From assembly GCA_018645005.1 (NCBI GenBank), contig JABGPJ010000111.1:1-35457 (forward strand): 35,457 bases of DNA, written 5' to 3'. The DNA is from Deltaproteobacteria bacterium. GTDB lineage: Bacteria > SAR324 > XYD2-FULL-50-16. Shown piece after piece: positions 7,135-15,534 of this stretch. The translations under genes and the position numbers were made by a program. The stretch's first letter is position 1. The number at the start of each line of letters is the position of its first letter. The notes under the pieces are model-generated. The model ran no database searches. It had not been told where the DNA came from and saw only the letters and a list, made by a program, of their open reading frames with translations.

Positions 7135-7371
7135 GGGATCGTATAAAAATAACTTGGCATAATCTGTCCGCAAGGGGATCGTTAAAAAATAACTTCACTT
7201 AATCTATTTGAAAAAGTCCAAAAAGCCGGACATTTTGCAAACAGAACGTGAACTAATTTTTTAGCCGACCCCGAAGTCCCGAAAAGACCGGACATTTTGC
7301 AGGCAGAATGCCACAGCAACGTGTTTCCTTTCCATCAATGGGAAACACTTGAGTAATTTTTGAGCCGACCC
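7135..7371. repeat. MITE-like palindromic element, outer copy, interrupted
   Basis: The outer copy begins GGGATCGTATAAAAATAACT at 7135 and ends TAATTTTTGAGCCGACCC at 7371. It is split by a second copy at 7175-7271. Its right part carries an extra 8-bp hairpin (GTGTTTCC at 7321-7328 with GGAAACAC at 7341-7348), also seen in the 33185 copy. Flanks are TTA and TAA, not an exact duplication. Confidence 0.75.
7175..7271. mobile_element. MITE-like element nested inside another copy
   Basis: A complete 97-bp copy, starting GGGATCGTTAAAAAATAACT and ending CTAATTTTTTAGCCGACCC. The ends are imperfect inverted repeats of about 24 bp. It interrupts the outer copy after GTCCGCAA; outer sequence resumes with AAGTCC, as expected from the intact copy at 21380-21478. 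No transposase is encoded. Confidence 0.75.
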
Positions 7372-7457
7372 TAATCTGATGAAGATTTCAGTCAAGTATG
7401 CAAACGCTGTGGTTAATTGAGCATGGCAGCATGATGTTTTAATTTATCTGATTGAAA

Positions 7458-9266
7458 ATGGGGAATCATATAAAAAAGTTTGTTTTGTTGATAGTGGTCG
7501 CATTGGCAGCTATTTCTGTGATCAAGGCTGAAGTAAAACTGGAAATTCAGGTGTCTGACACGAACCTGATTTTGGGGGATGAGATCACCTTGCAGTTAAA
7601 GGCAGATGGCGTCGAGTCGGATGCAACGTTGAGACTGCCTGAAATAGCAGGGCTTGAGTTTCGGCAGTTAGGGTCGCCCAGCTCCTCCAGCCAGACTATT
7701 ATCATCAATGGTAAAATGAACCGATTTAGTGGTCTGGTATACAATATCGGAATTAGTGCCAGTAAAAAGGGGAATTACACGATTCCGGGCCTGGTACTTC
7801 AGTACCAGAACCAGACGTATCGCAGCCAACCCTTCAATGTCCGGGTGGTTTCTGCGGATGCTCAAAACAGCATGCAGATGATCCTTTCTGTGTCCAAAAA
7901 CAGACTTTTTCTGGATGAACCGCTGATCATCACCCTGAAATGGTTTCTACAGCATAATGTTCAGGAATACACCTTTCGTTTTCCACTGTTAGACCAGAAA
8001 GACAGGTTTCAGTTACAACTGGCAAAATCTCCTGGAACTGCTGCAACCAGCGAGTTGGTAGTTAATGGCTACAAGATTCCTTTTCAACAAGAGATGGAAA
8101 CCTTAAACGGTGAACAGTATACGGTCTACCAGACGGCATTACAGATCTTCCCCTCCGATCCGGGTATGCTGACGATCCCGGCGGCTAGTGTCAAAGCCAC
8201 GGTAAAAAGCGGAACAGAGATAAAACGTGATTTTTTTGACAGATTGGTGCGATCGCCAAAATTTAAGAGAATATTTGCCGTTTCGAAAGAACTGCATGTG
8301 CTTGTGCGGGGTCTACCCACCGAAGGCCGTCCGCCCTCTTTTACAGGTGGGGTTGGTGATTTTCAGATTCAATTGAGTACTGCGCAGAACCGTGTAAAAA
8401 TCGGTGACCCAATTGAGTTGTCGATCCGTATTAATGGAAAGGGGCGATTTTCAAGAATACAACAACCTGTTTTGAATGAGATCCCGGAGTATAAAAAGAA
8501 TTTTGTCGTGTCCGACAATCTTCAGCCGGGTGATATTCTGGAAGATAGTATCACTTTCAATCAAGTGGTCAGAGCCCGTGATGAAACCGTGACGCGGATC
8601 CCACCGGTTCAATTTTCATTTTTCGATCCTGGAAAGGGTCAGTATGTCAGTGTGGAGAGCAATGATATCCCCATCAAGGTCTTGCCTACAAAACAAATCA
8701 CAGCTGCAGATATTATCGTTTCAGGGCAAAAAGCAAAGCCGACAGGGAGTGTCCTGCAAAGGCAGGATAATGGGATCTATGGTAACTATACTTTTGAGGA
8801 TGCGTTGACACCTCAGACCCGGCACCCGGCCTGGTTTCTGCTGTTTTTGTTCCCACCGCTTGTCTATCTTACCGTTTTGGTGACGGTTCAACGCCAGCGA
8901 CGCTTGAACAACGATCAGGCACTGGTCCGTACCCGGGCAGCCAAAGGAAAAAGTAGCCGCCGTTTGAAGAAGGCTAAAAGCCTGATAACGGCAGAGAGCA
9001 GTCTTTTTTTGAGGGAGTTGAGTCAGGTGCTGTCTGGCTATATCTCGGACAAGTTCAATCTGGGTTCCGGCGAAGTGACGGCGCTGGATATCCAGCAACT
9101 GGCAGTAAAACACAGTATTTCGCGTCAGTTGTCCAGCGATCTGGCCGATCATTTTGAGCATTTCGATCGATTGAGATTCAGCAGCCAGGATGTGCCCATT
9201 GAGGAACGCCAGGCGATCATCGCTGCTGTGGGCCGGACTATTAAAGAACTTGAGCGGCAGTTATAG
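7458..9266 (+). CDS. batD: BatD-like protein
   Basis: A 602-aa membrane-anchored periplasmic protein. Residues 1-24 form a signal peptide (KKFVLLIVVALAAISVIKA). The following region (VSDTNLILGDEITLQLKADG, then SSSSQTIIINGKMNRFSGLV, then KKGNYTIPGLVLQY) is the typical BatD opening, followed by Ig-like beta-rich domains. One membrane helix lies at about 455-477 (AWFLLFLFPPLVYLTVLVTV) with a cytoplasmic basic and helical tail. BatD belongs to Bacteroides aerotolerance (Bat) systems with MoxR and vWA proteins; its biochemical role is unclear. None of BatA, B, C, E or MoxR is adjacent, so this is an orphan here. A TTG six bases upstream (7452) is an alternative start; neither has a good ribosome-binding site. 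Confidence 0.8.
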   Translation: MGNHIKKFVLLIVVALAAISVIKAEVKLEIQVSDTNLILGDEITLQLKADGVESDATLRLPEIAGLEFRQLGSPSSSSQTIIINGKMNRFSGLVYNIGISASKKGNYTIPGLVLQYQNQTYRSQPFNVRVVSADAQNSMQMILSVSKNRLFLDEPLIITLKWFLQHNVQEYTFRFPLLDQKDRFQLQLAKSPGTAATSELVVNGYKIPFQQEMETLNGEQYTVYQTALQIFPSDPGMLTIPAASVKATVKSGTEIKRDFFDRLVRSPKFKRIFAVSKELHVLVRGLPTEGRPPSFTGGVGDFQIQLSTAQNRVKIGDPIELSIRINGKGRFSRIQQPVLNEIPEYKKNFVVSDNLQPGDILEDSITFNQVVRARDETVTRIPPVQFSFFDPGKGQYVSVESNDIPIKVLPTKQITAADIIVSGQKAKPTGSVLQRQDNGIYGNYTFEDALTPQTRHPAWFLLFLFPPLVYLTVLVTVQRQRRLNNDQALVRTRAAKGKSSRRLKKAKSLITAESSLFLRELSQVLSGYISDKFNLGSGEVTALDIQQLAVKHSISRQLSSDLADHFEHFDRLRFSSQDVPIEERQAIIAAVGRTIKELERQL

Positions 9267-9291
9267 CTTGGCTGAGAGAGCGTTGGAAAAA

Positions 9292-10374
9292 TTACTCCAG
9301 ATCTCTAACACAGAGGACATAGTGCCGATTCTTCTTGTAGTCGACATTTCCCAATGGCAGATTTAAACTTACCATCCAGGCACCGTGCTGGTCCTTTGTG
9401 TAAGTTGTGCCCGTCCAATAGTTTGAAAAATTGAAATCCGGAATGAAGTGCTTGATGTTGAGGAGTGCTCTCAGTTCTTCCTTGTCTGGCAGACGCCAAT
9501 CTTCCCATTCCTGTAGTCTACTCTTGCGGCATATTTTATTCGCCTCTACCCAGTTATTCAGGCCGAGATCCCGTCTTTGCCAGATCAAATGGGTGACCTG
9601 ATCCAGGATCAGGGTATCTGACAGTTGCAGGGTTTCCGCCCTTTTACTGAGGCGGATCACTTTGACTTTCGCCAGTCCCCGAAAGCGGCTATCGGGATTT
9701 TGTGCCAGAAATTTTCGAATTGTATATGTATCATTCGTTGCTTCCACCAGCTGCCAGATGATCTCTTCCGCTTTATATGCCAGTTTGGTCCCGGGAAAGC
9801 TGGCGATATAATCAGTCAGAACGGCTGTATCGTTGGCGTTTTTGACGATGTACCAGAGCATTTCTTTGGCTTCGTTGACAAAGCGATTATCGGGATTGCT
9901 TTTAATATAGGCTTTCAACTGTTCAATGGTGTTCGCTTTTTTGACAACCAACCATCTGTTTTTTTCCTCGATTTGAGAAATCCAGGTTCTGGCTTCTTCC
10001 CGGTACCTGCTAAGTGGATTTCTTTTGAGATATTCCTCGACAATGGGTATACTATTCTGAGCTTTAACCAGCTTCCAGATCGTATCCTCAGCATCTTTAA
10101 GGTAGGGGCTTTGGGGGTGCTTGCTGACATAATCCTCAATCTGCTTGATATTCTGCTCTGATTTAACGATGGCCCATTTTCTTGCTCTGACTTTTTTGAC
10201 GTACTTCCCTTCAGGGTAGGTTTCCAGATAGACGTCCAGCTCCTGGATATCACGGGTTTCTTTTATCAGTTCCCAAAGTCGGTTTTCCTCTTTTCCAGGC
10301 CCCGCTGCCATAGCAGCAGCCGCTAACATCGTTGTGAACAGGAAAACCGCGATTGTCAGGAGGATCTTTTTCAT
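9292..10374 (-). CDS. periplasmic helical-repeat protein with DUF1566 domain
   Basis: The 360-aa product starts with a signal peptide (residues 1-23, ending AAAAMAA). Residues about 30-245 are six degenerate repeats of about 34 aa built on W-x-x-V-K...L..Y....P.S.Y...A, the helical-hairpin repeat often found with caspase-like and TPR-like bacterial proteins. Residues about 255-357 match DUF1566 (Lcl-type): LILDQVTHLIWQRRDLGLNN, then WRLPDKEELRALLN, then a terminal YVLCVRDL. DUF1566 domains are extracytoplasmic and often adhesive or ligand-binding. The ATG at 10374 has GGA about 8 nt upstream. It converges on batD with a 25-bp gap and no visible terminator. Confidence 0.8.
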   Translation of the reverse strand: MKKILLTIAVFLFTTMLAAAAMAAGPGKEENRLWELIKETRDIQELDVYLETYPEGKYVKKVRARKWAIVKSEQNIKQIEDYVSKHPQSPYLKDAEDTIWKLVKAQNSIPIVEEYLKRNPLSRYREEARTWISQIEEKNRWLVVKKANTIEQLKAYIKSNPDNRFVNEAKEMLWYIVKNANDTAVLTDYIASFPGTKLAYKAEEIIWQLVEATNDTYTIRKFLAQNPDSRFRGLAKVKVIRLSKRAETLQLSDTLILDQVTHLIWQRRDLGLNNWVEANKICRKSRLQEWEDWRLPDKEELRALLNIKHFIPDFNFSNYWTGTTYTKDQHGAWMVSLNLPLGNVDYKKNRHYVLCVRDLE

Positions 10375-10591
10375 GGTTTTTTCCGGATATTTTAACGATT
10401 TTTCAACTCAAACGATTCGGCAAATAATTGGAGGATGCTTGCTGTCCCCGTTTCTTTTGTAAACTATATCAAGATCAGATAATTGACAAGCAGGAAAATA
10501 CAGGTGAATGATGGAGAGCGGGTGGTTGTGCTTTGAGGGAATGGAAATGCCAAGGTCTATTGAATTGCAGTATGCCTGGAAAGGTACCACC

Positions 10592-10606
10592 GGACCTGGA
10601 AGGTCC
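10592..10606 (-). terminator. short hairpin after the FeoA-like gene
   Basis: GGACCT-tcc-AGGTCC forms a perfect 6-bp stem 18 bp beyond the stop of the FeoA-like gene. No U-tract follows, so it may be a weak terminator, an mRNA 3'-end stabiliser or a protein site. The rest of 10375-10623 shows no gene. Confidence 0.3.
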
Positions 10607-10623
10607 AGTTGAGTAATTCGTTG

Positions 10624-10923
10624 TTAGGAGAGAACGGAGTTCTTGATTTTAATAAAGATATTTTCAGCCATTTCTCGACCCACTACAATTCTGGAATCGC
10701 CAACTTTAATCAATAAGGGACCCTGATTCCTTTTTTGGAGCAACTGGATTTTTTTCCCTATCCGAAGTCCCAGACCCGCCATTCGTCCTTGACCCATTCT
10801 GTTCTGGTCTGAAAAAAAACGTCTTTTCCAGCCCTTGTTTTCTGGGCATTGCCTGTGACAGCCTTTGCTAATTTCGATAATCTCTCCGAAATCACCCTCG
10901 TTGAGTTGATTAAGTGGTACCAT
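10624..10923 (-). CDS. FeoA-domain protein
   Basis: A 99-aa protein resembling FeoA, the small SH3-like cytosolic partner of the FeoB ferrous-iron transporter: PLNQLNEGDFGEIIEISKG at the start, GRMAGLGLRIGKKIQLL in the middle and GPLLIKVGDSRIVVGREMA at the end follow the FeoA order. Compared with a standard FeoA of about 75-85 aa, it has an insert around residues 21-38 with two Cys (CHRQCPENKGWKRRFF). No feoB is adjacent. It could be a free-standing FeoA-like regulator rather than a transporter component. The ATG at 10923 lacks an obvious ribosome-binding site. Confidence 0.75.
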   Translation of the reverse strand: MVPLNQLNEGDFGEIIEISKGCHRQCPENKGWKRRFFSDQNRMGQGRMAGLGLRIGKKIQLLQKRNQGPLLIKVGDSRIVVGREMAENIFIKIKNSVLS

Positions 10924-11104
10924 TTATATTTAATATGACGACTGTGTTGAGCGACGATGCATTGACAGTAGGACTTAAAGGTCTATCCGGCAAGGGTCTG
11001 GGATTGCATGGGCTATCGAATTGGATTTAGATATAAGTAAGTTTATTATTAGTATATGCGAATAAAATAGTAAGTCAAGTATAGTGTTAATTAATGTAAT
11101 ATTA

Positions 11105-11135
11105 CAGTAATTTACGGTTAGGTTTTTGCAAAACA
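11105..11135. repeat. 31-bp dispersed repeat (copy at 33213-33243)
   Basis: CAGTAATTTACGGTTAGG followed by TTTTTGCAAAACA matches 33213-33243 with two mismatches. There it is inside a MITE-like element; here it lies alone about 120 bp before one, suggesting a decayed or rearranged copy. Confidence 0.6.
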
Positions 11136-11256
11136 AATGCTGACTGATAAAACCCGTCTCTTCACCTAGTGATTCAAAGATTTGCTAAGTTTACCTCACG
11201 AAAAACCGCCAAACTCGGTCGTGCTTCGCTCAAACAAGTCTAATTCGCTACGCTAA

Positions 11257-11353
11257 GGGATCGTTAAAAAGTAACTTCACTTAATCTGTTTGAAAAAGTC
11301 CCAAAAGCCGGACATTTTGCAAACAGAACGCGAACTAATTTTTTAGCCGACCC
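11257..11353. mobile_element. MITE-like element with TAA duplication
   Basis: A 97-bp copy beginning GGGATCGTTAAAAAGTAACT and ending CTAATTTTTTAGCCGACCC, nearly identical to the nested copy at 7175-7271. It is flanked on both sides by TAA, a perfect 3-bp target duplication. Confidence 0.8.
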
Positions 11354-11711
11354 TAAGAAAATCTTATAAATCCTTATAAGTTCAGTCCAGGTTTCATCAT
11401 TCAGCTTTCTGCAAGAACCTAATCGGACATTATTGAGCAAATTAGGGTTTGTAGATATCTAATGCAAATACATTTATACATTGATGTTTGCGCCTGAATA
11501 CTAATTGAAATAATTGGATTTTAAAGAAGCGACACTAAACCCAAATTGTACTTTTCAGATTGAGTTTAGAGGTTTAACATGCTAGAGAAGGTTTAAGATA
11601 TTGAGGACTTAGATTGTCAGTCGGTAATATTGGAAATCGAGATCCACAGAATCTCATGACACGTTTTGGTGGGACTCATGAATATGAATTTATCAAGCGA
11701 GAGCACATCAA

Positions 11712-13085
11712 ATGATTAGGGATACCCTCAGAGATTTTACTGTGTTCATCTGGCGACTGTTATTCGCCAAAAAAGCGAAGATAGCTGTCAATAAAGAGAA
11801 GTTTCGCAAAAGGATTTTTGAACCCGAAGAAGAAGAAACAACACAGGTTTCTTATCTCAGTAGGACTGACTTTGATCGCCAGAAACTAGACAAACATGTT
11901 GAAGTTATTATGGTGAAATATGAAAAGTTGCGAGGTATGACACCATCAACTTCTAAATTTCTGGGTGAAGATATTGACTATCCTGAAACGAAACGGCGAT
12001 TCTACCAACTTCCGCGACCATTACCTGATTTAACTAAACTGCGGGAAGAAATCGAAAACTTTTCAAAAGGGGAAAGTGCATCAAGCCCCCGCAACAAGAT
12101 CAAAAGGCATTTGAAATATCATCCGAGTCATCCGGAACTCCATGCAATCAATGGGATACAGATGTACAATGACACCATGCAAAGCGGATTAGATGAGAAG
12201 AAACTCGACGTCTTGCAACAATGTCTTGTTGAGATAGGGCAGGCTATGTATAACGGTGCCATTAGTGTATACAATGTCAATTGGTTTATCACAATTTACA
12301 CAAAATATCTGGAAGCCATGCAGCGGAGAATACTGGCGGAGTACAATCTGGTCAGCACCAACTATCACTGGCAGGTGCAGAAAATTGCTGCGGAATTGCA
12401 CCTTCTGGCCATTCAGATTACATCGATGTTGTCAATCAGGGAGCAGTTAGCTGGCATGGCAACGCTGACAGCCAAACTCAAAAACTCCACTTATAATTAT
12501 GACAGCATCACCAAGGAGGAAATCAGGGGCGCTTGCCTGGCTCTTGAAGGTGATGGAAGCAGACATGAGAGTGTCGGAAAATCACCCAAGTATGTTTTAT
12601 GGGCTGTTGTCACCATTGCGACTCTTTTCGCCCGGGCTCCCATGTTAACAAAACTGGTGAGCAATCTGTTGAGCTCAATCCCAGACTCCTCACGGATGTT
12701 GGTTTTACAGAAAAACATGGTTGGGACCGTCCTGGCGGTCGTCGATTATCATTTTGCGCTCTCTCAGGGTGATCTGAGCAAGAAAATTGAAACGGCGCAT
12801 CGGTTATATACTCGCTGTCTAAATGTGATTAACCAACATCTGGGGCATGTCAGCCCTAAAAGGACCTACGAAGTGGACCCCTTTTTGAAAGCGGCCTGGA
12901 TTACCAAAGAATCTAACGGTTTGTTTGAACGAGATGAGTATAGAACAATGCTGGAGCAGTCCATGGAATTTCTGGATAGGGTGATGGAGAGTCCGGATAC
13001 GGTCAAAGGCTCCTTTGATATTGCTCGGAGACTTCAGGATGATCTGCATGGAATCATGGTCGAGTACGGTTGGGCAATGTACTGA
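11712..13085 (+). CDS. hypothetical helical protein, 457 aa
   Basis: Not recognised. The product is soluble-looking and largely helical, starting with an amphipathic segment (RDTLRDFTVFIWRLLFAKKA) that could associate with the membrane surface. A hydrophobic patch at about 295-345 (KYVLWAVVTIATLFARAP, then MLVLQKNMVGTVLAVVDYHF) may be a buried helix bundle rather than a membrane span. Residues 130-140 (KRHLKYHPSHPELHAINGIQ) resemble TPR-type helices. It precedes a second unrecognised gene by 62 bp on the same strand, so the two probably form an operon. The start follows GCGAGAG, a fair ribosome-binding site. Confidence 0.75.
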   Translation: MIRDTLRDFTVFIWRLLFAKKAKIAVNKEKFRKRIFEPEEEETTQVSYLSRTDFDRQKLDKHVEVIMVKYEKLRGMTPSTSKFLGEDIDYPETKRRFYQLPRPLPDLTKLREEIENFSKGESASSPRNKIKRHLKYHPSHPELHAINGIQMYNDTMQSGLDEKKLDVLQQCLVEIGQAMYNGAISVYNVNWFITIYTKYLEAMQRRILAEYNLVSTNYHWQVQKIAAELHLLAIQITSMLSIREQLAGMATLTAKLKNSTYNYDSITKEEIRGACLALEGDGSRHESVGKSPKYVLWAVVTIATLFARAPMLTKLVSNLLSSIPDSSRMLVLQKNMVGTVLAVVDYHFALSQGDLSKKIETAHRLYTRCLNVINQHLGHVSPKRTYEVDPFLKAAWITKESNGLFERDEYRTMLEQSMEFLDRVMESPDTVKGSFDIARRLQDDLHGIMVEYGWAMY

Positions 13086-13147
13086 CATATCACTGAATTG
13101 TCTCCGTTTATAGTGATTTTTCTCAACCATTAACTCCGTAACCTACT

Positions 13148-13687
13148 ATGGCAATATTTGATCGATTTACTAAAGGCAAGAAATCGGGATCATCTGATTT
13201 TTCACAAAATAGCGATTCTCCAGGGAACGAGGCCGGCAAACAGGAGGATTCATTGCCTTCGTATCTGTTAAGAAGTGAGAAAAAAATCGACCTGGGGCTG
13301 ATTTCAGGCCTTTTAAGGACGCTGAAATCACATGATCTAAAGGCTTGTGTCGGTGTTTTTTCCAATACGACAGATAATTTTAAAAAAGAGACGGGGTTGA
13401 TGATCAACAAAGGTGTCGTATCAAAAAAGATCGCCTCTTATCTGCAGGAAATGCGTATGCAACATATTGAAAAAGCCCTTTCCTACATAAAAACCACTGA
13501 GCCGGATGCTGACGGTTTCTTTGCCTTGGAAGATCGTCTGGCCGGAACTCTTAATTTACCGACTGATGTGGTTATCTTCCCTGTTTTCAGCGGGACGCGA
13601 ACGAACCTGGGGTTGTTCCTGGTGGCCAATAAATCCATTGGAAACAGATCTCAGCTGGCGGGGAAAATACGAAAAGCCGTTAAGTAG
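13148..13687 (+). CDS. hypothetical protein, 179 aa
   Basis: Not recognised. The first 40 residues are polar and disordered (KGKKSGSSDFSQNSDSPGNE). The C-terminal half ends in an alternating hydrophobic stretch (DVVIFPVFSGTRTNLGLFLV) that looks like a beta-hairpin of a small sensory (GAF-like) fold, a weak impression only. No signal peptide. It follows the 457-aa gene by 62 bp and overlaps the end of the convergent HAD gene by 8 bp. No clear ribosome-binding site was found at ATG 13148. Confidence 0.7.
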   Translation: MAIFDRFTKGKKSGSSDFSQNSDSPGNEAGKQEDSLPSYLLRSEKKIDLGLISGLLRTLKSHDLKACVGVFSNTTDNFKKETGLMINKGVVSKKIASYLQEMRMQHIEKALSYIKTTEPDADGFFALEDRLAGTLNLPTDVVIFPVFSGTRTNLGLFLVANKSIGNRSQLAGKIRKAVK

Positions 13688-14486
13688 CACTAAGAAGCCA
13701 TTCGACCAGATTCTCGATCCCCCTCTCTTCCGGCATGTGAATCTGATGGTCGCAGACCTTCAGCAAACTGGGTGTTCCGGGGCCGGCGACAACACCCAGC
13801 CCGAAATCTCGAATCATCTCAAAATCGTTGTCCTGATCGCCTACTGTGATTACTTCGGTTGGCTGAATTCCCAGTTGGTCCACGAGCTTCTTTAAAGTAT
13901 GACCTTTTGACACATTTTTATTGGTCATTTCCATATAGCGGACGTGGGAGCGAAAAAGCCTGACTTGGGATTTGCTGTCTAGAATCTCGTTGAGCCTCTG
14001 CGAAAATGCATCCATTTTTCCAGCTTCGTCGTAGAAGACGATTTTGATCGGATCTTCATCCAGCTCCTCTTTCAGTCTCGGTTTGATATCTCCGATCTCG
14101 AAGTGTACACCTTCATCTGGCCAGGGGGTTTCATCTGATTTGTAAATACTGCCATCGGCCATATGCAGTTTGACGGAGATGTTGAATTCGGGCAACAACA
14201 TCAGCACAATTAACGCCGTCTCCAAGGGGACACCAGAGATCAATTCACGTTCACCCGTTTCCGGATTATCGAATACAGATCCATTGCTGAAAATCATTGG
14301 TTCGACGATTTCCAGTTTATCCAGAAAAGGCTTGGCGCTCTTATAACTTCTCCCGGTCGCAATAGAAACCCTCAGTCCAGAACGCCGGAGTTCGACAATT
14401 GCTTCAATTGTGGATGTCAACAATTCAAAATCCTGAGTCAGCAGTGTTCCATCAAGGTCAAACACAATCAATTGATAGTTTTTCAT
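13680..14486 (-). CDS. Cof-type HAD-IIB phosphatase
   Basis: The 268-aa protein has all HAD phosphatase motifs: motif I DLDGTL with nucleophile Asp10 and Asp12, motif II in VSIATGRS at about 54-61, a C2B-type cap in the middle, the motif III lysine near KGHTLKKLVDQLG, and motif IV GDQDNDFEMI at about 217. Cof-type (HAD-IIB) enzymes hydrolyse sugar phosphates and similar small phosphates; the substrate here is unknown. ATG 14486 follows GGA at 4-nt spacing. The gene is convergent with, and overlaps, the 179-aa gene at its 3' end. Confidence 0.9.
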   Translation of the reverse strand: MKNYQLIVFDLDGTLLTQDFELLTSTIEAIVELRRSGLRVSIATGRSYKSAKPFLDKLEIVEPMIFSNGSVFDNPETGERELISGVPLETALIVLMLLPEFNISVKLHMADGSIYKSDETPWPDEGVHFEIGDIKPRLKEELDEDPIKIVFYDEAGKMDAFSQRLNEILDSKSQVRLFRSHVRYMEMTNKNVSKGHTLKKLVDQLGIQPTEVITVGDQDNDFEMIRDFGLGVVAGPGTPSLLKVCDHQIHMPEERGIENLVEWLLSAT

Positions 14487-14570
14487 GATATCCGTAAAGT
14501 ATTTAGCCGATGTTCCCCTTTGGTAAGTATCCGGGGCGAGTGTTTATAAAAATAGGTAACCAGGCCGGGT

Positions 14571-15167
14571 TCAGCTTTGATTCGTTTTATAGATCTGCGG
14601 ATTGAGTGTTGGATCGTTGTACATTTTAAACTGATGATAAAGCTTGTAATGCCGTGTTCCGTTGCGGATATTATCCATCAGTTGAAACAGACATTTAAAA
14701 AGATCCTCTCGCTGGTTTCGTAGAATTTTGACTTTTTCACTGGATTGTTGCAGATGGTTTTCATCCACATCGGAGCGACGGGTTTGTTTTTCCATATGAT
14801 AGATTTTCAGGGCCATGATGGAGCAACGATCAATTATGCCTCCCGGTGTTTCAGAGTTCATGGGTGAGTTGTGGTTCAATCCAACTCCCTCTGCATTAAG
14901 CCTGACCAGGATTGTTTCGTCAATCTGTTCAATCAGGTCATTCCTTTTCTGATTTAAACGGTCGATGCTGCGTTTTACCCTGGCAATTTCATCATTGGAA
15001 ACCTCAGGATCACGTGCAATATCCTCTTCGTGCCAGAGAAGATAATTTTGAAGATGCTGCTCTTCTATCGTCTTGAGCAGGCCCTGGCTACTAACCTGTG
15101 GCTGTTGCTGGTGCCATTCCGAGATTCGCGTCTGCTGAAGAGTATTGATTTGTTTCAGGGTTTCCAT
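14571..15167 (-). CDS. DUF4254 family protein
   Basis: The 198-aa product matches DUF4254: LLWHEEDIARDPEVSNDEIA, VKRSIDRLNQKRNDLIEQID, NSETPGGIIDRCSIMALKIY and HMEKQTRRSDV follow the family in order. These proteins are helical, cytosolic and often found near lipopolysaccharide or glycosyltransferase genes; the function is unknown. The ATG is 15167; a TTG three bases upstream is less likely. It lies 84 bp upstream of the HAD gene on the same strand and may share its transcript. Confidence 0.85.
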   Translation of the reverse strand: METLKQINTLQQTRISEWHQQQPQVSSQGLLKTIEEQHLQNYLLWHEEDIARDPEVSNDEIARVKRSIDRLNQKRNDLIEQIDETILVRLNAEGVGLNHNSPMNSETPGGIIDRCSIMALKIYHMEKQTRRSDVDENHLQQSSEKVKILRNQREDLFKCLFQLMDNIRNGTRHYKLYHQFKMYNDPTLNPQIYKTNQS

Positions 15168-15357
15168 CAAAATTTTGTCTGAGAGCTTGAAAATCGCTTC
15201 TTGAGGCGAGTATATTTACTTCTGATGCGACGATTTTGTTCCTGTCAATATAACCATTACGCTCAACATAATCAATCATGGATGGTGACGAAAGACGATT
15301 TGCCTCATTTATGTACCTATCATTGATCAGAAATAGTAGAAAATATAGAAAAACTAC

Positions 15358-15534
15358 ATGGAAGTTCCAATGTCTGGCATCCTATTTGGATTGTTTCTTT
15401 ATTTAAAGATGTCGCTTCCATTTTTTCCTTTTCTGAAGATGGCGGTGGGGATTGGGATTTGTGTTGTTGCGCTGTTTGTATGCTTGGTTAAAAAAATAAA
15501 AATGATTCTACAAATTTACCGGAGATCAAAATGA
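15358..15534 (+). CDS. small membrane protein ORF, 58 aa
   Basis: A 58-codon frame with two hydrophobic stretches (SGILFGLFLYL, then MAVGIGICVVALFVCLV) and a basic tail (KKIKMILQIYRRSK). Its TGA overlaps the ATG of the outer-membrane gene as ATGA, and that gene's GGAG ribosome-binding site lies inside it, suggesting coupled translation. Ribosome-binding support for its own start is weak; ATG at 15370, preceded by GGAAG, is an alternative. It is unlike any family I recognise. Confidence 0.45.
   Translation: MEVPMSGILFGLFLYLKMSLPFFPFLKMAVGIGICVVALFVCLVKKIKMILQIYRRSK

Larger units (their letters stand above)
10924..11711. other. 788-bp gene-free interval with repeats
   Basis: No convincing gene. 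The interval is AT-rich, carries a complete MITE-like element at 11257-11353 and, at 11105-11135, a 31-bp segment nearly identical to the interior of the 33185 element. It separates the divergent FeoA-like and 457-aa genes, so it must hold promoters for both, but none matches consensus well. Confidence 0.5.

Noticed and set aside
10408-10590. 60-aa minus-strand frame before the DUF1566 gene
   Set aside because: No ribosome-binding site and no protein-like features; it runs through intergenic sequence up to the hairpin at 10592.
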